DNA of 41,401 nucleotides from an uncultured Prevotellaceae bacterium (GTDB lineage: Bacteria > Bacteroidota > Bacteroidia > Bacteroidales > Bacteroidaceae), in NCBI GenBank assembly GCA_946539475.1, contig CAMNHM010000009.1:1-41401 (forward strand). Reading direction: 5' to 3'. The position numbers and the translations under genes are program-made. Below are positions 7,756-16,124 of this stretch, piece by piece. How positions within the stretch are numbered: position 1 is the first letter of the stretch; every line of letters begins with the position of its first letter. Under the pieces are notes generated by a model. That model was not told the origin of the DNA. It ran no database searches and was given only the letters and a program-made list of their open reading frames with translations.

Positions 7756-8856
7756 ATGAACTTCAGCGATGTAATAGGACAGGACGAGGTGTGGCAGCGC
7801 CTGCTGCAGATGGAGCGTGAGAGCCGTCTGCCGCATGCCATCATGCTCTGCGGGCCCTCAGGCGTGGGAAAACTGGCCCTCGCCGTGGCTTTCGCCAGCC
7901 ATCTGCTCGGCGAGGACAACGCCATGGTGCGGCGCCTCGAGCATCCCGACCTGCACTTCACCTTCCCCACCATCAAACTGCCCTCGATGAGCACCGACCA
8001 TAAGCCCGTCAGCGACGACTTCGCCCGCCAGTGGCACGACCTCATCACGCGTAGCCCCTACTTCTCCATGGACGAGTGGCTGGCGGCCATAGGAGCCGAA
8101 AACCAGCAGGCCATCATCACAGCCGGCGAGAGCGATGAGCTAGTTCGAAAGCTGTCGCTGAAGTCGAGTCAGGGAGGCTACAAGGTGAGTATCGTATGGC
8201 TGCCAGAGCGAATGAACGGCGAGTGCGCCAACAAGTTGCTCAAGCTCATTGAGGAACCGCCTAGCCAGACCGTCTTCATCATGGTGTGCGAGGAGCCCGA
8301 CCGTCTGCTGGAGACTATCCGCAGCCGCGTGCAGCGCATCGGCGTGAAACGCATTCCCGAAGCCACTATTGCCGAGGCACTCGTCGAACGTCGCGCTGTT
8401 GACCCACAGCAGGCACGGCGCATAGCACGCCTTGCGGGCGGATCATGGCTGCGGGCAATGCAGGAGCTGCAGGCAGGCAGCGAGAACGAGCAGTTCCTCG
8501 ACCTCTACATCATGCTCATGCGGCTGGCCTACATGCGGAAGGTGAAGGACCTGCGCCGATGGAGCGAGACGATGGCAGCCTTCGGGCGGGAGAAGCAGAA
8601 GCGATTCCTCTCCTATTTCCTGCACATGACGCGCGAGAGCTTCATGTACAACTTCCAAAGGCCGGAGCTCTGCTACATGACGCAGGCTGAGGAGAACTTC
8701 GCACGCAATTTCGCACGCTTCGTCAACGAGGACAACATCCTGTCCATCAGCGACCTTATCAGCCTCGCCATCCGTGACATCGGCCAGAACGCCAATGCTA
8801 AGATTGTCTTCTTCGACATCGCCCTGCAGATGATCGTACTGCTGATTCCGAAATAA
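7756..8856 (+). CDS. holB: DNA polymerase III clamp-loader delta' subunit (HolB-like)
   Basis: This 366-aa AAA+ protein belongs to the clamp loader that places the sliding clamp on primed DNA. The start MNFSDVIGQDEVWQRLLQM is the family N-terminus. Residues 33-39 (GPSGVGK) form the P-loop, KLLKLIEEPPSQTVF is the Walker-B/sensor region, and ETIRSRVQRI carries the SRC-like sensor (SRV here instead of SRC). The zinc-binding cysteine cluster of enterobacterial delta' is missing; instead there is EHPDLHFTFPTIK followed by an insertion. I chose the ATG at 7756 over an upstream GTG because it begins the conserved segment. It lies 48 bp after metF, probably in the same transcript. Confidence 0.92.
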   Translation: MNFSDVIGQDEVWQRLLQMERESRLPHAIMLCGPSGVGKLALAVAFASHLLGEDNAMVRRLEHPDLHFTFPTIKLPSMSTDHKPVSDDFARQWHDLITRSPYFSMDEWLAAIGAENQQAIITAGESDELVRKLSLKSSQGGYKVSIVWLPERMNGECANKLLKLIEEPPSQTVFIMVCEEPDRLLETIRSRVQRIGVKRIPEATIAEALVERRAVDPQQARRIARLAGGSWLRAMQELQAGSENEQFLDLYIMLMRLAYMRKVKDLRRWSETMAAFGREKQKRFLSYFLHMTRESFMYNFQRPELCYMTQAEENFARNFARFVNEDNILSISDLISLAIRDIGQNANAKIVFFDIALQMIVLLIPK

Positions 8857-8969
8857 CGCCCGGCCCCGGGCCTCCAAGCCCCCGGGAACCCGAGCCCTCG
8901 AGACCCTGGGAGCCCAAGACCCGAGATACCGAGCCCCCGAAATACCGCAATAAAGAAAAAAAGAGAGAA
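8857..8969 (+). other. Low-complexity spacer before the ricT-like gene
   Basis: The gap begins with degenerate C/G-rich repeats (CCCGGG, CCCGAG, CCCAAGACCCGAG) and ends in an A/G-only tract (AAAGAAAAAAAGAGAGAA) right before the ATG. The CCCGGG repeats could pair weakly, but no terminator with a T-run is present. The purine tract may help translation start where no Shine-Dalgarno exists. Confidence 0.5.
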
Positions 8970-10241
8970 ATGGAAAAAAACAGAGAATACCCCATACGGA
9001 CAGGCTGCGACCGAGGACTATGCTCAGCAGCCGTAGGCCGACAGGATCGACAGCTCAACACCTACGACTGGCTGGCAGACGTGCCAGGCAACGCTGAGTC
9101 TACCGACCTTGTCGAGGTGCAGTTCAAGCACACCCGCAAGGGATACTACCACAACATCAACAACCTGCCGCTGAAGAAGGGCGACATCGTGGCCGTAGAG
9201 GCAAGCCCGGGCCACGACATCGGTGTCGTCACTCTCACCGGGCGCCTAGTCTACCTCCAGCTGAAGAAAGCCAACCTCAAGTCGGCCGACGACATCAAGC
9301 GCATCTACCGCATGGCACGCCAGACCGACATGGACAAGTTCCGCGAGGCAAAGGCACGCGAGCACGAGACGATGATCGAAAGCCGTGAGATAGCCAAGGG
9401 TCTCGGCCTGAAGATGAAGATCGGCGACGTAGAGTACCAGGGCGATGGCCAGAAAGCTATCTTCTACTACATCGCCGACGAGCGCGTCGACTTCCGGCAG
9501 CTCATCAAGGACCTCGCTGCTGCCTTCCACGTGCGCATTGAGATGAAGCAGATAGGTGCCCGCCAGGAGGCAGGGCGCATCGGAGGCACAGGGCCCTGCG
9601 GACGAGAGCTCTGCTGTGCCACGTGGATGAAGAATTTCGTCTCCGTCAGCACCGCAGCAGCACGCTTCCAGGATATCTCGCTCAACCCCCAGAAGCTGGC
9701 TGGCATGTGCGCAAAGCTGAAGTGCTGCCTCAACTATGAGGTCGACGACTACATCGAGCACGGACGGCGACTGCCTAGCCGAGAGGTGGTCCTCGAGACG
9801 CAGGATGCCGACTACTACTACTTCAAGGCCGACATCCTCGCAGGCCTCATCACCTATTCCACCGACAAGCGCATCGCTGCCAACCTCGTCACCATCACCG
9901 CCGAGCGAGCCAAGGAAATCATCGCCCTCAACCGCCAAGGCGAGAAGCCCATCGGGCTGCAGGAGGAGGACGGGCAGCAGAAAAAGACCGACGCCCCCAT
10001 CGACCTGTTGGCAGGTGACAGCATCACCCGCTTCGACAAGGCTAAGAAGAAGAAAAAGAAGAAGCCCAAGGCACAGGCAAAGCCTCAGCAAGAACCGCAA
10101 CCCAAGGCGCAGGCAAAGCCTCAGCAAGAGCCGCAACCGAAGTCTCAGTCAAAGCCTCAGCAAGAGCCTCAACCCAAGGCACAGTCCAAGCCACAGCAAG
10201 AGCCGCAACCGAAGAATGAAGCCGGAAAGGAGAAGGAGTAG
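8970..10241 (+). CDS. ricT: RicT/YaaT-like PSP1-domain protein with C-terminal Lys/Pro/Gln repeats
   Basis: This 423-aa soluble protein contains a PSP1 domain (residues ~45-270). Cys210, Cys215-216, Cys247 and Cys252-253 lie in the motifs GPCGRELCC and GMCAKLKCCLNYE, as in RicT (YaaT). In Bacillus RicT forms an iron-sulfur complex affecting RNA maturation and development; the role in Bacteroidales is not established. An extra pair, Cys13 and Cys18, sits near the N-terminus. After residue ~340 comes a low-complexity tail: a poly-Lys run (KKKKKKKPK), then four tandem 12-residue units of the type PKAQAKPQQEPQ. The gene lies between holB and gldH, an arrangement I recall from other Bacteroidales, and its end overlaps gldH by 26 bp. 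Confidence 0.88.
   Translation: MEKNREYPIRTGCDRGLCSAAVGRQDRQLNTYDWLADVPGNAESTDLVEVQFKHTRKGYYHNINNLPLKKGDIVAVEASPGHDIGVVTLTGRLVYLQLKKANLKSADDIKRIYRMARQTDMDKFREAKAREHETMIESREIAKGLGLKMKIGDVEYQGDGQKAIFYYIADERVDFRQLIKDLAAAFHVRIEMKQIGARQEAGRIGGTGPCGRELCCATWMKNFVSVSTAAARFQDISLNPQKLAGMCAKLKCCLNYEVDDYIEHGRRLPSREVVLETQDADYYYFKADILAGLITYSTDKRIAANLVTITAERAKEIIALNRQGEKPIGLQEEDGQQKKTDAPIDLLAGDSITRFDKAKKKKKKKPKAQAKPQQEPQPKAQAKPQQEPQPKSQSKPQQEPQPKAQSKPQQEPQPKNEAGKEKE
10065..10208 (+). repeat. Four tandem 36-bp units inside the ricT-like gene
   Basis: Units start at 10065, 10101, 10137 and 10173, each encoding PKAQAKPQQEPQ or a one- to two-residue variant (PKSQSK..., PKAQSK...). The unit is a multiple of three, so copy-number change keeps the frame. 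The tail is positively charged and likely disordered. Confidence 0.92.
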
Positions 10242-10695
10242 CAGGCTGCTCGTCGCGGTCATCGCCACGGCAGCACTGGCACTCGCCGCCTGCGACCGAC
10301 TGCCACTCTACAGCCGGTATACAGCCGTCGACTCCGAAGGCTGGCAGCGCACCGACAGCATCAGCTTCGCAGTGCCGGCGCTGCAGCCCGGCAGCTATGC
10401 CTTCCGCCTTAGCGTGCGCACCACCAGCCGCTATCCCTACACCCAGCTATCGGTCGTCGTACGCAGCAGTGACAGAGCCCATCGCCATCACCGCACCGAC
10501 ACTCTCACGCTGGACATCACCGACGCCGCCGGCACCTTCCTCGGGTCAGGCACCGCGCTCCACGAATATACGTTGCCGATGCCGCCCGTCGTCCTCGACA
10601 CCATTACGCCCCTCCGCCTCACCGTCGGCCACAACATGAGCCAGCAGGCACTCCCCGGAATCTCCGACCTTGGGCTTATCGTCGAGAGACAGTAG
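10216..10695 (+). CDS. gldH: GldH-family lipoprotein
   Basis: This 159-aa predicted lipoprotein has a basic N-terminus (MKPERRRSSR), a hydrophobic stretch and the lipobox LAAC at about residues 23-26. The mature part follows the GldH pattern: YSRYTAVDSEGWQRTDSISF, LSVRTTSRYPYTQLSVVV, a G-S-G turn, then LRLTVGHNMSQQ and LPGISDLGLIVE. GldH is needed for gliding in Flavobacterium, but homologues are kept in non-gliding Bacteroidales, where the role is unclear. The ATG at 10216 overlaps the ricT-like gene by 26 bp in another frame, suggesting translational coupling. Short CTCGCAC repeats follow the stop. Confidence 0.86.
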   Translation: MKPERRRSSRLLVAVIATAALALAACDRLPLYSRYTAVDSEGWQRTDSISFAVPALQPGSYAFRLSVRTTSRYPYTQLSVVVRSSDRAHRHHRTDTLTLDITDAAGTFLGSGTALHEYTLPMPPVVLDTITPLRLTVGHNMSQQALPGISDLGLIVERQ

Positions 10696-10755
10696 GCTCG
10701 TGCCTCGCACCTCGCACCTCGACTTGAAATAAAAAACTAAAAACCAACGGAATAT

Positions 10756-11523
10756 ATGTACAACCGAGAATTCACACCCGAAAGAATCACGCAACTGAAG
10801 GCCGACGAGATCTTCGTCTTCGGCAGCAACCTGGCAGGGGCGCATGGCGGAGGTGCCGCACGCCTGGCCTACGAGCGCTTTGGCGCAATATGGGGACAAG
10901 GCGTGGGCATGCAGGGACAGAGCTATGCCATCCCCACGATGCAGGGCGGCGCAGACACCGTAAGGCCCTACGTCGACCAGTTCATCGACTTTGCCGACAG
11001 CCATCGACAGTACACGTTCTTCGTCACCCGCATCGGCTGCGGCATAGCAGGATTCACGCCTAGCGACATTGCCCCGCTGTTCGTCAGGGCCGTCGATCTG
11101 CCCAATGTTCTGTTGCCCCAAGATTTCGTAGAGGAGATAGACCGCCTGTGTCCCAAGAGACCGTCAAAACCCGTGGCCACAAAGAACAGCTGGAAAAACC
11201 TGCCGATGCCAGCGCAAAGCGTCGTGATTCCCATGAGCATGAAGATACCGTCAGAAGCTATGCGGCTGGTGAAGCGCGGCCACATACCCGAGGCGATGGA
11301 AGATCATTGGTTCATGTACTGCGACGACAGCACCATCCGCTACTATCGCAGCTGGTCGGGCTTTTGCATATACATTGCGAAGTATGTCGAAGATGCTGAC
11401 TACTGCACTATCACCGAGCTCGAGGTCAACCGCGACCCTGAGCAGTACAGCGCTACCGACAACGACGAAGACGTGGCACGTTTCACGAAGCTGCTGAAGC
11501 ATCAGTATGTCAGATATGAATAA
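10756..11523 (+). CDS. Two-domain protein: A1S_2505 / macro-like N-terminus plus conserved C-terminal domain
   Basis: This 255-aa soluble protein has two parts. Residues ~15-115 carry DEIFVFGSNLAGAHGGGAA, GVGMQGQSYAIPTMQ and FVTRIGCGIAGF, which I recognise as the A1S_2505 phage-related domain, distantly reminiscent of ADP-ribose-binding macrodomains. Residues ~160-255 (MKIPSEAMRLVKRGHIPEAM, FMYCDDSTIRYYRSWSGFCIY, EVNRDPEQYSATDNDEDV) form a second conserved domain that I recall from Bacteroides proteins of unknown function. No signal peptide is present. The ligand is unknown; nucleotide or ADP-ribose binding is inference only. The stop overlaps the start of the phosphatase gene by 8 bp, implying coupling, although the next product is exported. 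Confidence 0.8.
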   Translation: MYNREFTPERITQLKADEIFVFGSNLAGAHGGGAARLAYERFGAIWGQGVGMQGQSYAIPTMQGGADTVRPYVDQFIDFADSHRQYTFFVTRIGCGIAGFTPSDIAPLFVRAVDLPNVLLPQDFVEEIDRLCPKRPSKPVATKNSWKNLPMPAQSVVIPMSMKIPSEAMRLVKRGHIPEAMEDHWFMYCDDSTIRYYRSWSGFCIYIAKYVEDADYCTITELEVNRDPEQYSATDNDEDVARFTKLLKHQYVRYE

Positions 11524-12955
11524 GGTCATCCTTCTGTCGCTCGCCCTCCTCAGTGCCGTCGTGCAGGGCACGTGGGCGCAGACGCCCCGCTCCGCCGACT
11601 TCCGGGCAAAGTATGAGCTGAAGGAGGTGGTGGTGATGAGCCGTCACAACATCCGGTCGCCGCTGTCTTCGGGCGGTGCGGCCTATCAGCGGGTGACGCC
11701 GCACGAGTGGTTTCCCTGGTCGTCGCCGGGCAGTCAGCTGTCGCTTCGCGGCGGCGTCCTCGAGACGGAGATGGGACAGTTCTTCCGCAAGTGGGTGGTC
11801 GGCGAAGGGCTGCTGCCCGACAACTACCGTCCCCGTGAGCAACAGGCTGACGGCGAAACGGCGGGAGATGGTGACGACGAGGTGCTCTTCTATGCCAACT
11901 CACGCCAGCGCACATTTGCTACGGCCCGATATTTTGCTGCCGGATTCCTGCCCTTCGCCAACGTGGAGATCACGCATAAGTACCATGAGGACAAGATGGA
12001 TCCCGTGTTCACTCCGCAGTTCACGAAGATGAACGATGCCTACCGTCAGCAGGTGCTCAGCGAGATGCAGGCCATGAACGGCGGGCCTCAGGCCTGGATG
12101 GCAGCCCAGCAGCCCACGGTGACGCTGCTCGAAGAGGTGCTCGACATGGCACTCTCGCCCGCGGCGAAAAACGATACGACGCATTTCTGGTACGACGACA
12201 CCCAGTTCAAGATCGAGAAAGGCGACGAGCCGAAGATGACGGGCGGCTACACGCTCATCAACAGTGTGGCCGACGCCCTGGTGCTGCAGTGCTACGAGAG
12301 CGAGAGCATGTCGGTATTCGGACACGAGCTGACCATGGAGCAGTGGCGCGCCATCGGTGCCGTGAAGGAGGTCTACGACGGCCTGCTTTTCACCACCCAT
12401 GCCGCTGCCGTCAACATAGCCTATCCGCTGGTGAGCCGTATCCGCGAGGAGCTCAATAACGACAGTCGAAAGTTCGTGTTCCTCTGTGGCCACGACTCCA
12501 ACCTGGCCAGCATCGGTGCAGCCCTGCGCATGCACTATCCCGAGACAGAAAATGCCATAGAGCTGCATACGCCCATCGGTTCGAAGCTGGTGTTCGAGAA
12601 GTGGAGCGACGGCTCCAAGGACTACGTAGCCGTCAACCTGGTCTACCAGGCCCTCAGCCAGCTGCAGCAGCGCACGCTGCTCTCGCTCGACGTGCCGCCG
12701 ATGGTGCTCCCCGTCACCGTCGAAGGGCTGACGGCCAATGCCGACGGCCTCTACCGCCTCAGCGACCTCGATGCCCGCTTGGCCGAGGCCATGGACGAAT
12801 ACGATGCCATCGACGACGTGCCGACCACCGTCGGCGTCCCCCAGACATATCCTGCTTCACAGTCAGCCGCCATCTACAACCTTCAGGGCCAGCGCCTCGA
12901 CACCCTGCAGCGCGGCATCAACATCGTCGACGGCGAGAAAACCGTCGTGAGATAG
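11516..12955 (+). CDS. Exported histidine-type phosphatase (acid phosphatase/phytase clade) with sorting-like tail
   Basis: This 479-aa protein is a branch-2 histidine phosphatase. Residues 1-21 (MNKVILLSLALLSAVVQGTWA) are a signal peptide. Arg43-His44 in MSRHNIRSPL is the phosphohistidine motif (RHNIRSP instead of the usual RHGxRxP), and His326-Asp327 in LCGHDSNLAS is the catalytic HD pair. Substrates in the family include inositol phosphates and sugar phosphates; which applies here cannot be read. The last ~30 residues (IYNLQGQRLDTLQRGINIV...) resemble the type A sorting tail seen on other exported proteins in this window. The ATG at 11516 is preferred over 11507 because it begins the signal peptide. 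It overlaps the preceding gene by 8 bp. Confidence 0.9.
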   Translation: MNKVILLSLALLSAVVQGTWAQTPRSADFRAKYELKEVVVMSRHNIRSPLSSGGAAYQRVTPHEWFPWSSPGSQLSLRGGVLETEMGQFFRKWVVGEGLLPDNYRPREQQADGETAGDGDDEVLFYANSRQRTFATARYFAAGFLPFANVEITHKYHEDKMDPVFTPQFTKMNDAYRQQVLSEMQAMNGGPQAWMAAQQPTVTLLEEVLDMALSPAAKNDTTHFWYDDTQFKIEKGDEPKMTGGYTLINSVADALVLQCYESESMSVFGHELTMEQWRAIGAVKEVYDGLLFTTHAAAVNIAYPLVSRIREELNNDSRKFVFLCGHDSNLASIGAALRMHYPETENAIELHTPIGSKLVFEKWSDGSKDYVAVNLVYQALSQLQQRTLLSLDVPPMVLPVTVEGLTANADGLYRLSDLDARLAEAMDEYDAIDDVPTTVGVPQTYPASQSAAIYNLQGQRLDTLQRGINIVDGEKTVVR

Positions 12956-13162
12956 CGTAGCATATAGTCGTTACCAAAGTTGTATATAGCAAGTTGAAAT
13001 CAATGACAAGGACATTGGTGGCCCAGTTGCGCTGGGTGTCTGAAGAGGTTTTCAGTGGAAATATCCAGCACTAACGCACAATAACCTGGAAACGAATGTC
13101 GTAGTTTGACAAATACAAGTGAAGGAGAGATACGTCCTCTCTTCCGACGCAGCACACGGCGT
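12956..13162. other. Non-coding stretch between convergent genes
   Basis: Together with the terminator at 13163-13213 and a short flank, about 310 bp separate the phosphatase stop from the 947-aa gene stop. I see a weak hairpin (CCCAG at 13022-13026 pairing with CTGGG at 13032-13036) without a T-run, and only tiny open frames such as 23 codons from 13003. Nothing gene-like is supported. Confidence 0.6.
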
Positions 13163-13213
13163 AAAAGTAAAAGTCAGCCGTTTCCATCATCTTTTGGCGA
13201 AACGGCTGACTTT
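13163..13213 (-). terminator. Rho-independent terminator of the scaffold-like operon
   Basis: A perfect 15-bp inverted repeat (13170-13184 and 13199-13213; arms AAAGTCAGCCGTTTC and its complement) has a 14-nt loop. On the minus strand it is followed by a T-rich tract containing TTTT. It lies 55 bp beyond the stop of the 947-aa gene. Confidence 0.85.
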
Positions 13214-13268
13214 CTTGAGAGAATGTGCGTGGGCACGAAGATTTTTACCTATTATCTACACATTCGTT

Positions 13269-16112
13269 TCATTTTACAAATACTTTCCGCGTGCTGCCAT
13301 CAGACATCTTCACTATTGTGACTTGACCGCGGAGGAGACCGGTTACCCGGTGTCCGTGTTGGTCGTAGTATGCCACTGCACCTTCCACCCGCTTGATGCC
13401 GGCAATGGAGGTCTCCTCACTTTGCGCAGCCCTTGCGTCAGCCAGCAGCTGCTCCAGTCTCTGGCTGAAGGCTGCTGTGTCAAACGACATGTTGGCAGTC
13501 AGTTGTAGGGCCTCGTATTTCGCGGAGAGATCGCTCCGATAGTCGTCGATGAACTGCTGGAGCTCTCCAAGGGGCTCCGTAAATTGTCCTGCCACCAGCG
13601 GGCATTCCGTCGCGATGATGTTGCTCACCGAGTCAAGCTTTGCTTGCATCGTTGTGAGCTGGTCGCATAAGACAGCGTAGATGGAGTCGTTGAGTGCTTT
13701 CAGCAGCCGCTCTTTCTCCAGTCGCTCCTGCTCCTTGTCGTAAGCCAGCTGGGCTGCCTTTGCGTCGTCGAGCAGCAGTCGGATAGCTTCTTCGATAGCC
13801 GTCGTGTCTAATTCGCTGTCGGCCGTTAGTGCTATGGCTTCGTATTGTTGATTCAGTGCATTGCGCAAGTCAAGGATTTGCTGCTGTATCGACAGGATCC
13901 GCTCGTCGAACATCTGGGCTACGTCCTGGCAGTCGGTTGCGATGACCGTCTTCGCATCGTCCATCTCAGTCTGCAGGGCGTCGAGGCGGGCACTCAAGTC
14001 AGCGAAGACTGCTTCGTTGACAGCCCGTCGCATTCGTTCCTGTTCCTCGTAGTCCTGCTGGGCTTTCTCGGCATCGTAGAGTACCTGCATGATGGCAGCC
14101 TCCAGGGCACTGGTGTCAAGCTTGTCGTCGGCTGTAAGGGCAACCGCCTCATGCTTCTGCTGCAGGTCTGCACGGAGGGCATCGATCTGCTGTTGCAGGG
14201 CTGCCAGCCGCTCGTCAAACTGCGAGGCCACATCCTTACATGCTATGGCGATTGCAGCCCGTGTAGCATCGAGCTGTGCCTGAAGGGCGTCGAGCTGTGC
14301 GCTCTGGGCGGCAAAGACAGAGTCGTTCACTGCCTCGCGCCTTATCTGCTCTTGCTCTTGCTCGTAAGCCAGCTGGGCTTGCCTAGCATCGTCAATGGTC
14401 TTTGCGATGGCAGCCTCAATGGTACTGGTGTCAAGCTTGCTGTCAGCCGTAAGGGCAACCTCCTCATGCTTCTGCTTCAGGTCTGCGCGGAGGGCGTCTA
14501 TCTGCTTTTGCAGGGCTGTTAGCCGCTCGTCGAACTGTGAGGATACATCCTTGCAGTCTGTGGTAATGGTTTCCCTGGCATGGTCGAGCTGTGCCTGAAG
14601 GGCATCGAGCTGTGCGCTCTGGGCGGCAAAGACGGAGTCGTTCACTGCCTCGCGCCTCATCTGCTCCTCGTAGGCCTGCTGGGCTTGCCGGGCATCGGCC
14701 AGCAACTGGGTAATGGCAGCCTCGATGGCATTCGTGTCCACTTGGCTGTCAGCCGTCAGGGCGACGGCCTCGTGCTTGAGGTCAAGGTCTGCACGGAGGA
14801 CGTCTATCTGCTGCTGCAGGGCTGCGAGCCGCTCGTCGAACTGTGAGGCCACATCCTTGCATTCTTCAGCGATGAGGTCTCTGGCAGCAGCCAGCTTCAT
14901 CTCAGCAGCGTCCAGTTGTGCATTCAGCCTGGCATAGGCATCTTCGTTAGCTGCCACCCGTTGCTGCCACTCCTGCTCTGCTTCGTATGCCTGCTGGGCA
15001 TTCTTCGCATCGGCCAGGATCTGTGCGATGCTCGTTTCTACGGCACTGGTGTCCAGTTGGCTGTCGATGGTCAGTGCTATGGCCTCATGCTTCTGCTGAA
15101 GGTTGGCACGGAGCGTATTAATCTGTTGCTGAATGGCTGCCAGGCGCTCGTCGAACTGGGCGGCTACGTCCTTGTAGTCAGCAGCGATGGTGGCCTTGGC
15201 TGCCTCCAGCTGAGCCTGCAACGCGTCGAGCCGTGCCGAAAGCACTGCATAGACGGAGTCGTTGACGAATTTCATCCGCTCTTCCTGCTCCTGCAGCTCG
15301 ATACCTTCCTCATATGCCTGCTGGGCAGCCAGTGCGTCGGCCAGCAGCTTGTCAATTTCTGCTGCCAGCTGGCTTGCCTGCGCAGCCAGCGCCTCCCTGT
15401 CGAGGGCGTAGTTCTCGTAACCGTCGTTGATGGCGGTCTTCAGGGCTGTGATATGTTGCTCGGCCAGGAGAATCCGGTCGGTGAACATGTCCTTCACGTC
15501 GGCACATTCGCTGACGATCCGCGACTTCACCTCGTTCAGCTTCTGCTCTAGGCTCTGCACCATTGCCAGCAGCTGGTCGCGACCCTCGTCGTCTTTTGAG
15601 AGGAGCGACACGGTGCACCCCTGACAAGTGGCCTCGTCGACCTCGCCGTTTGTACGCCGGACAGAGACTTCCGACAAGGTGATGAGCTTGTCGACCGTCA
15701 TCGTGTCAGCCGCGTGCACATTGAAGTAGACCAGTGCCCCCGTATTGCCTGAGATAGGCGTCTTGAGCGTGTTGTACACCAGCACCCGTCCGTAGTAGCT
15801 GCTGCTAGCGCTGTGGTTCAGCTCCACCGATGAGCCGGCAGCCCTCTCGTTGTTCACGGCGGCCCACTTCCCGTTGTCGAGTTTTGCAAAGTCCAGTCCG
15901 TCAGGCAGCGTGATACGCACAGAGACCATATAGACGTCCGGCAGGTCGGTGTCCAGGTTCAGCGCTACCTGCCGTGTCTGTCCCGGCACTATGGCAAAGT
16001 CGTCTATGTACAGTTTGCTGGCCGAAGTAGCCGGAGCTACTTTGGCCAGCATCATCATCGCAAGCAATAGAAACTTCGATGACATTTTCAGCTTGAAAGC
16101 GTGTTGCATCAT
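13269..16112 (-). CDS. Exported rod protein: one cohesin-like domain, seven ~104-aa helical repeats, sorting tail
   Basis: This 947-aa protein starts with a signal peptide (to about residue 31). Residues ~32-170 form a cohesin-like beta domain (IDDFAIVPGQTRQVALNLD, ITLPDGLDF, ISGNTGALVYFNV). Residues ~179-905 are seven tandem units of about 102-107 residues with strong heptad character, e.g. LDALQAQLD, CKDVASQFDERLAALQQQID, LRADLQQKHEAVALTAD and AYEEQ. The last ~35 residues (VAYYDQHGHRVTGLL...VFVK) resemble a type A sorting tail. A cysteine recurs at the same position in six of the seven units (CADV, CKDV, CQDV, CPLV); unit 2 has Tyr. No dockerin is present. The start could also be the ATG at 16085. 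It is the last gene of the cluster, 12 bp after the 329-aa gene. No enzyme motif is visible; a structural role is inferred. Confidence 0.88.
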   Translation of the reverse strand: MMQHAFKLKMSSKFLLLAMMMLAKVAPATSASKLYIDDFAIVPGQTRQVALNLDTDLPDVYMVSVRITLPDGLDFAKLDNGKWAAVNNERAAGSSVELNHSASSSYYGRVLVYNTLKTPISGNTGALVYFNVHAADTMTVDKLITLSEVSVRRTNGEVDEATCQGCTVSLLSKDDEGRDQLLAMVQSLEQKLNEVKSRIVSECADVKDMFTDRILLAEQHITALKTAINDGYENYALDREALAAQASQLAAEIDKLLADALAAQQAYEEGIELQEQEERMKFVNDSVYAVLSARLDALQAQLEAAKATIAADYKDVAAQFDERLAAIQQQINTLRANLQQKHEAIALTIDSQLDTSAVETSIAQILADAKNAQQAYEAEQEWQQRVAANEDAYARLNAQLDAAEMKLAAARDLIAEECKDVASQFDERLAALQQQIDVLRADLDLKHEAVALTADSQVDTNAIEAAITQLLADARQAQQAYEEQMRREAVNDSVFAAQSAQLDALQAQLDHARETITTDCKDVSSQFDERLTALQKQIDALRADLKQKHEEVALTADSKLDTSTIEAAIAKTIDDARQAQLAYEQEQEQIRREAVNDSVFAAQSAQLDALQAQLDATRAAIAIACKDVASQFDERLAALQQQIDALRADLQQKHEAVALTADDKLDTSALEAAIMQVLYDAEKAQQDYEEQERMRRAVNEAVFADLSARLDALQTEMDDAKTVIATDCQDVAQMFDERILSIQQQILDLRNALNQQYEAIALTADSELDTTAIEEAIRLLLDDAKAAQLAYDKEQERLEKERLLKALNDSIYAVLCDQLTTMQAKLDSVSNIIATECPLVAGQFTEPLGELQQFIDDYRSDLSAKYEALQLTANMSFDTAAFSQRLEQLLADARAAQSEETSIAGIKRVEGAVAYYDQHGHRVTGLLRGQVTIVKMSDGSTRKVFVK
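13398..15578 (-). repeat. Seven ~312-bp tandem coding repeats
   Basis: These encode the helical units of the 947-aa protein. The central units are close at DNA level too: a stretch of about 68 bp ending in GTCGTTCACTGCCTCGCGCC recurs around 14274-14341 and 14588-14655 with two mismatches, so part of the array was duplicated recently. The first and last units are the most divergent. Confidence 0.85.
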
Positions 16113-16124
16113 CGGTGCGTAGGA

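Noticed and set aside
13106..13508. Plus-strand short frames at the end of the 947-aa gene
   Set aside because: They cross the terminator hairpin and the antisense of the sorting tail; no family resemblance.
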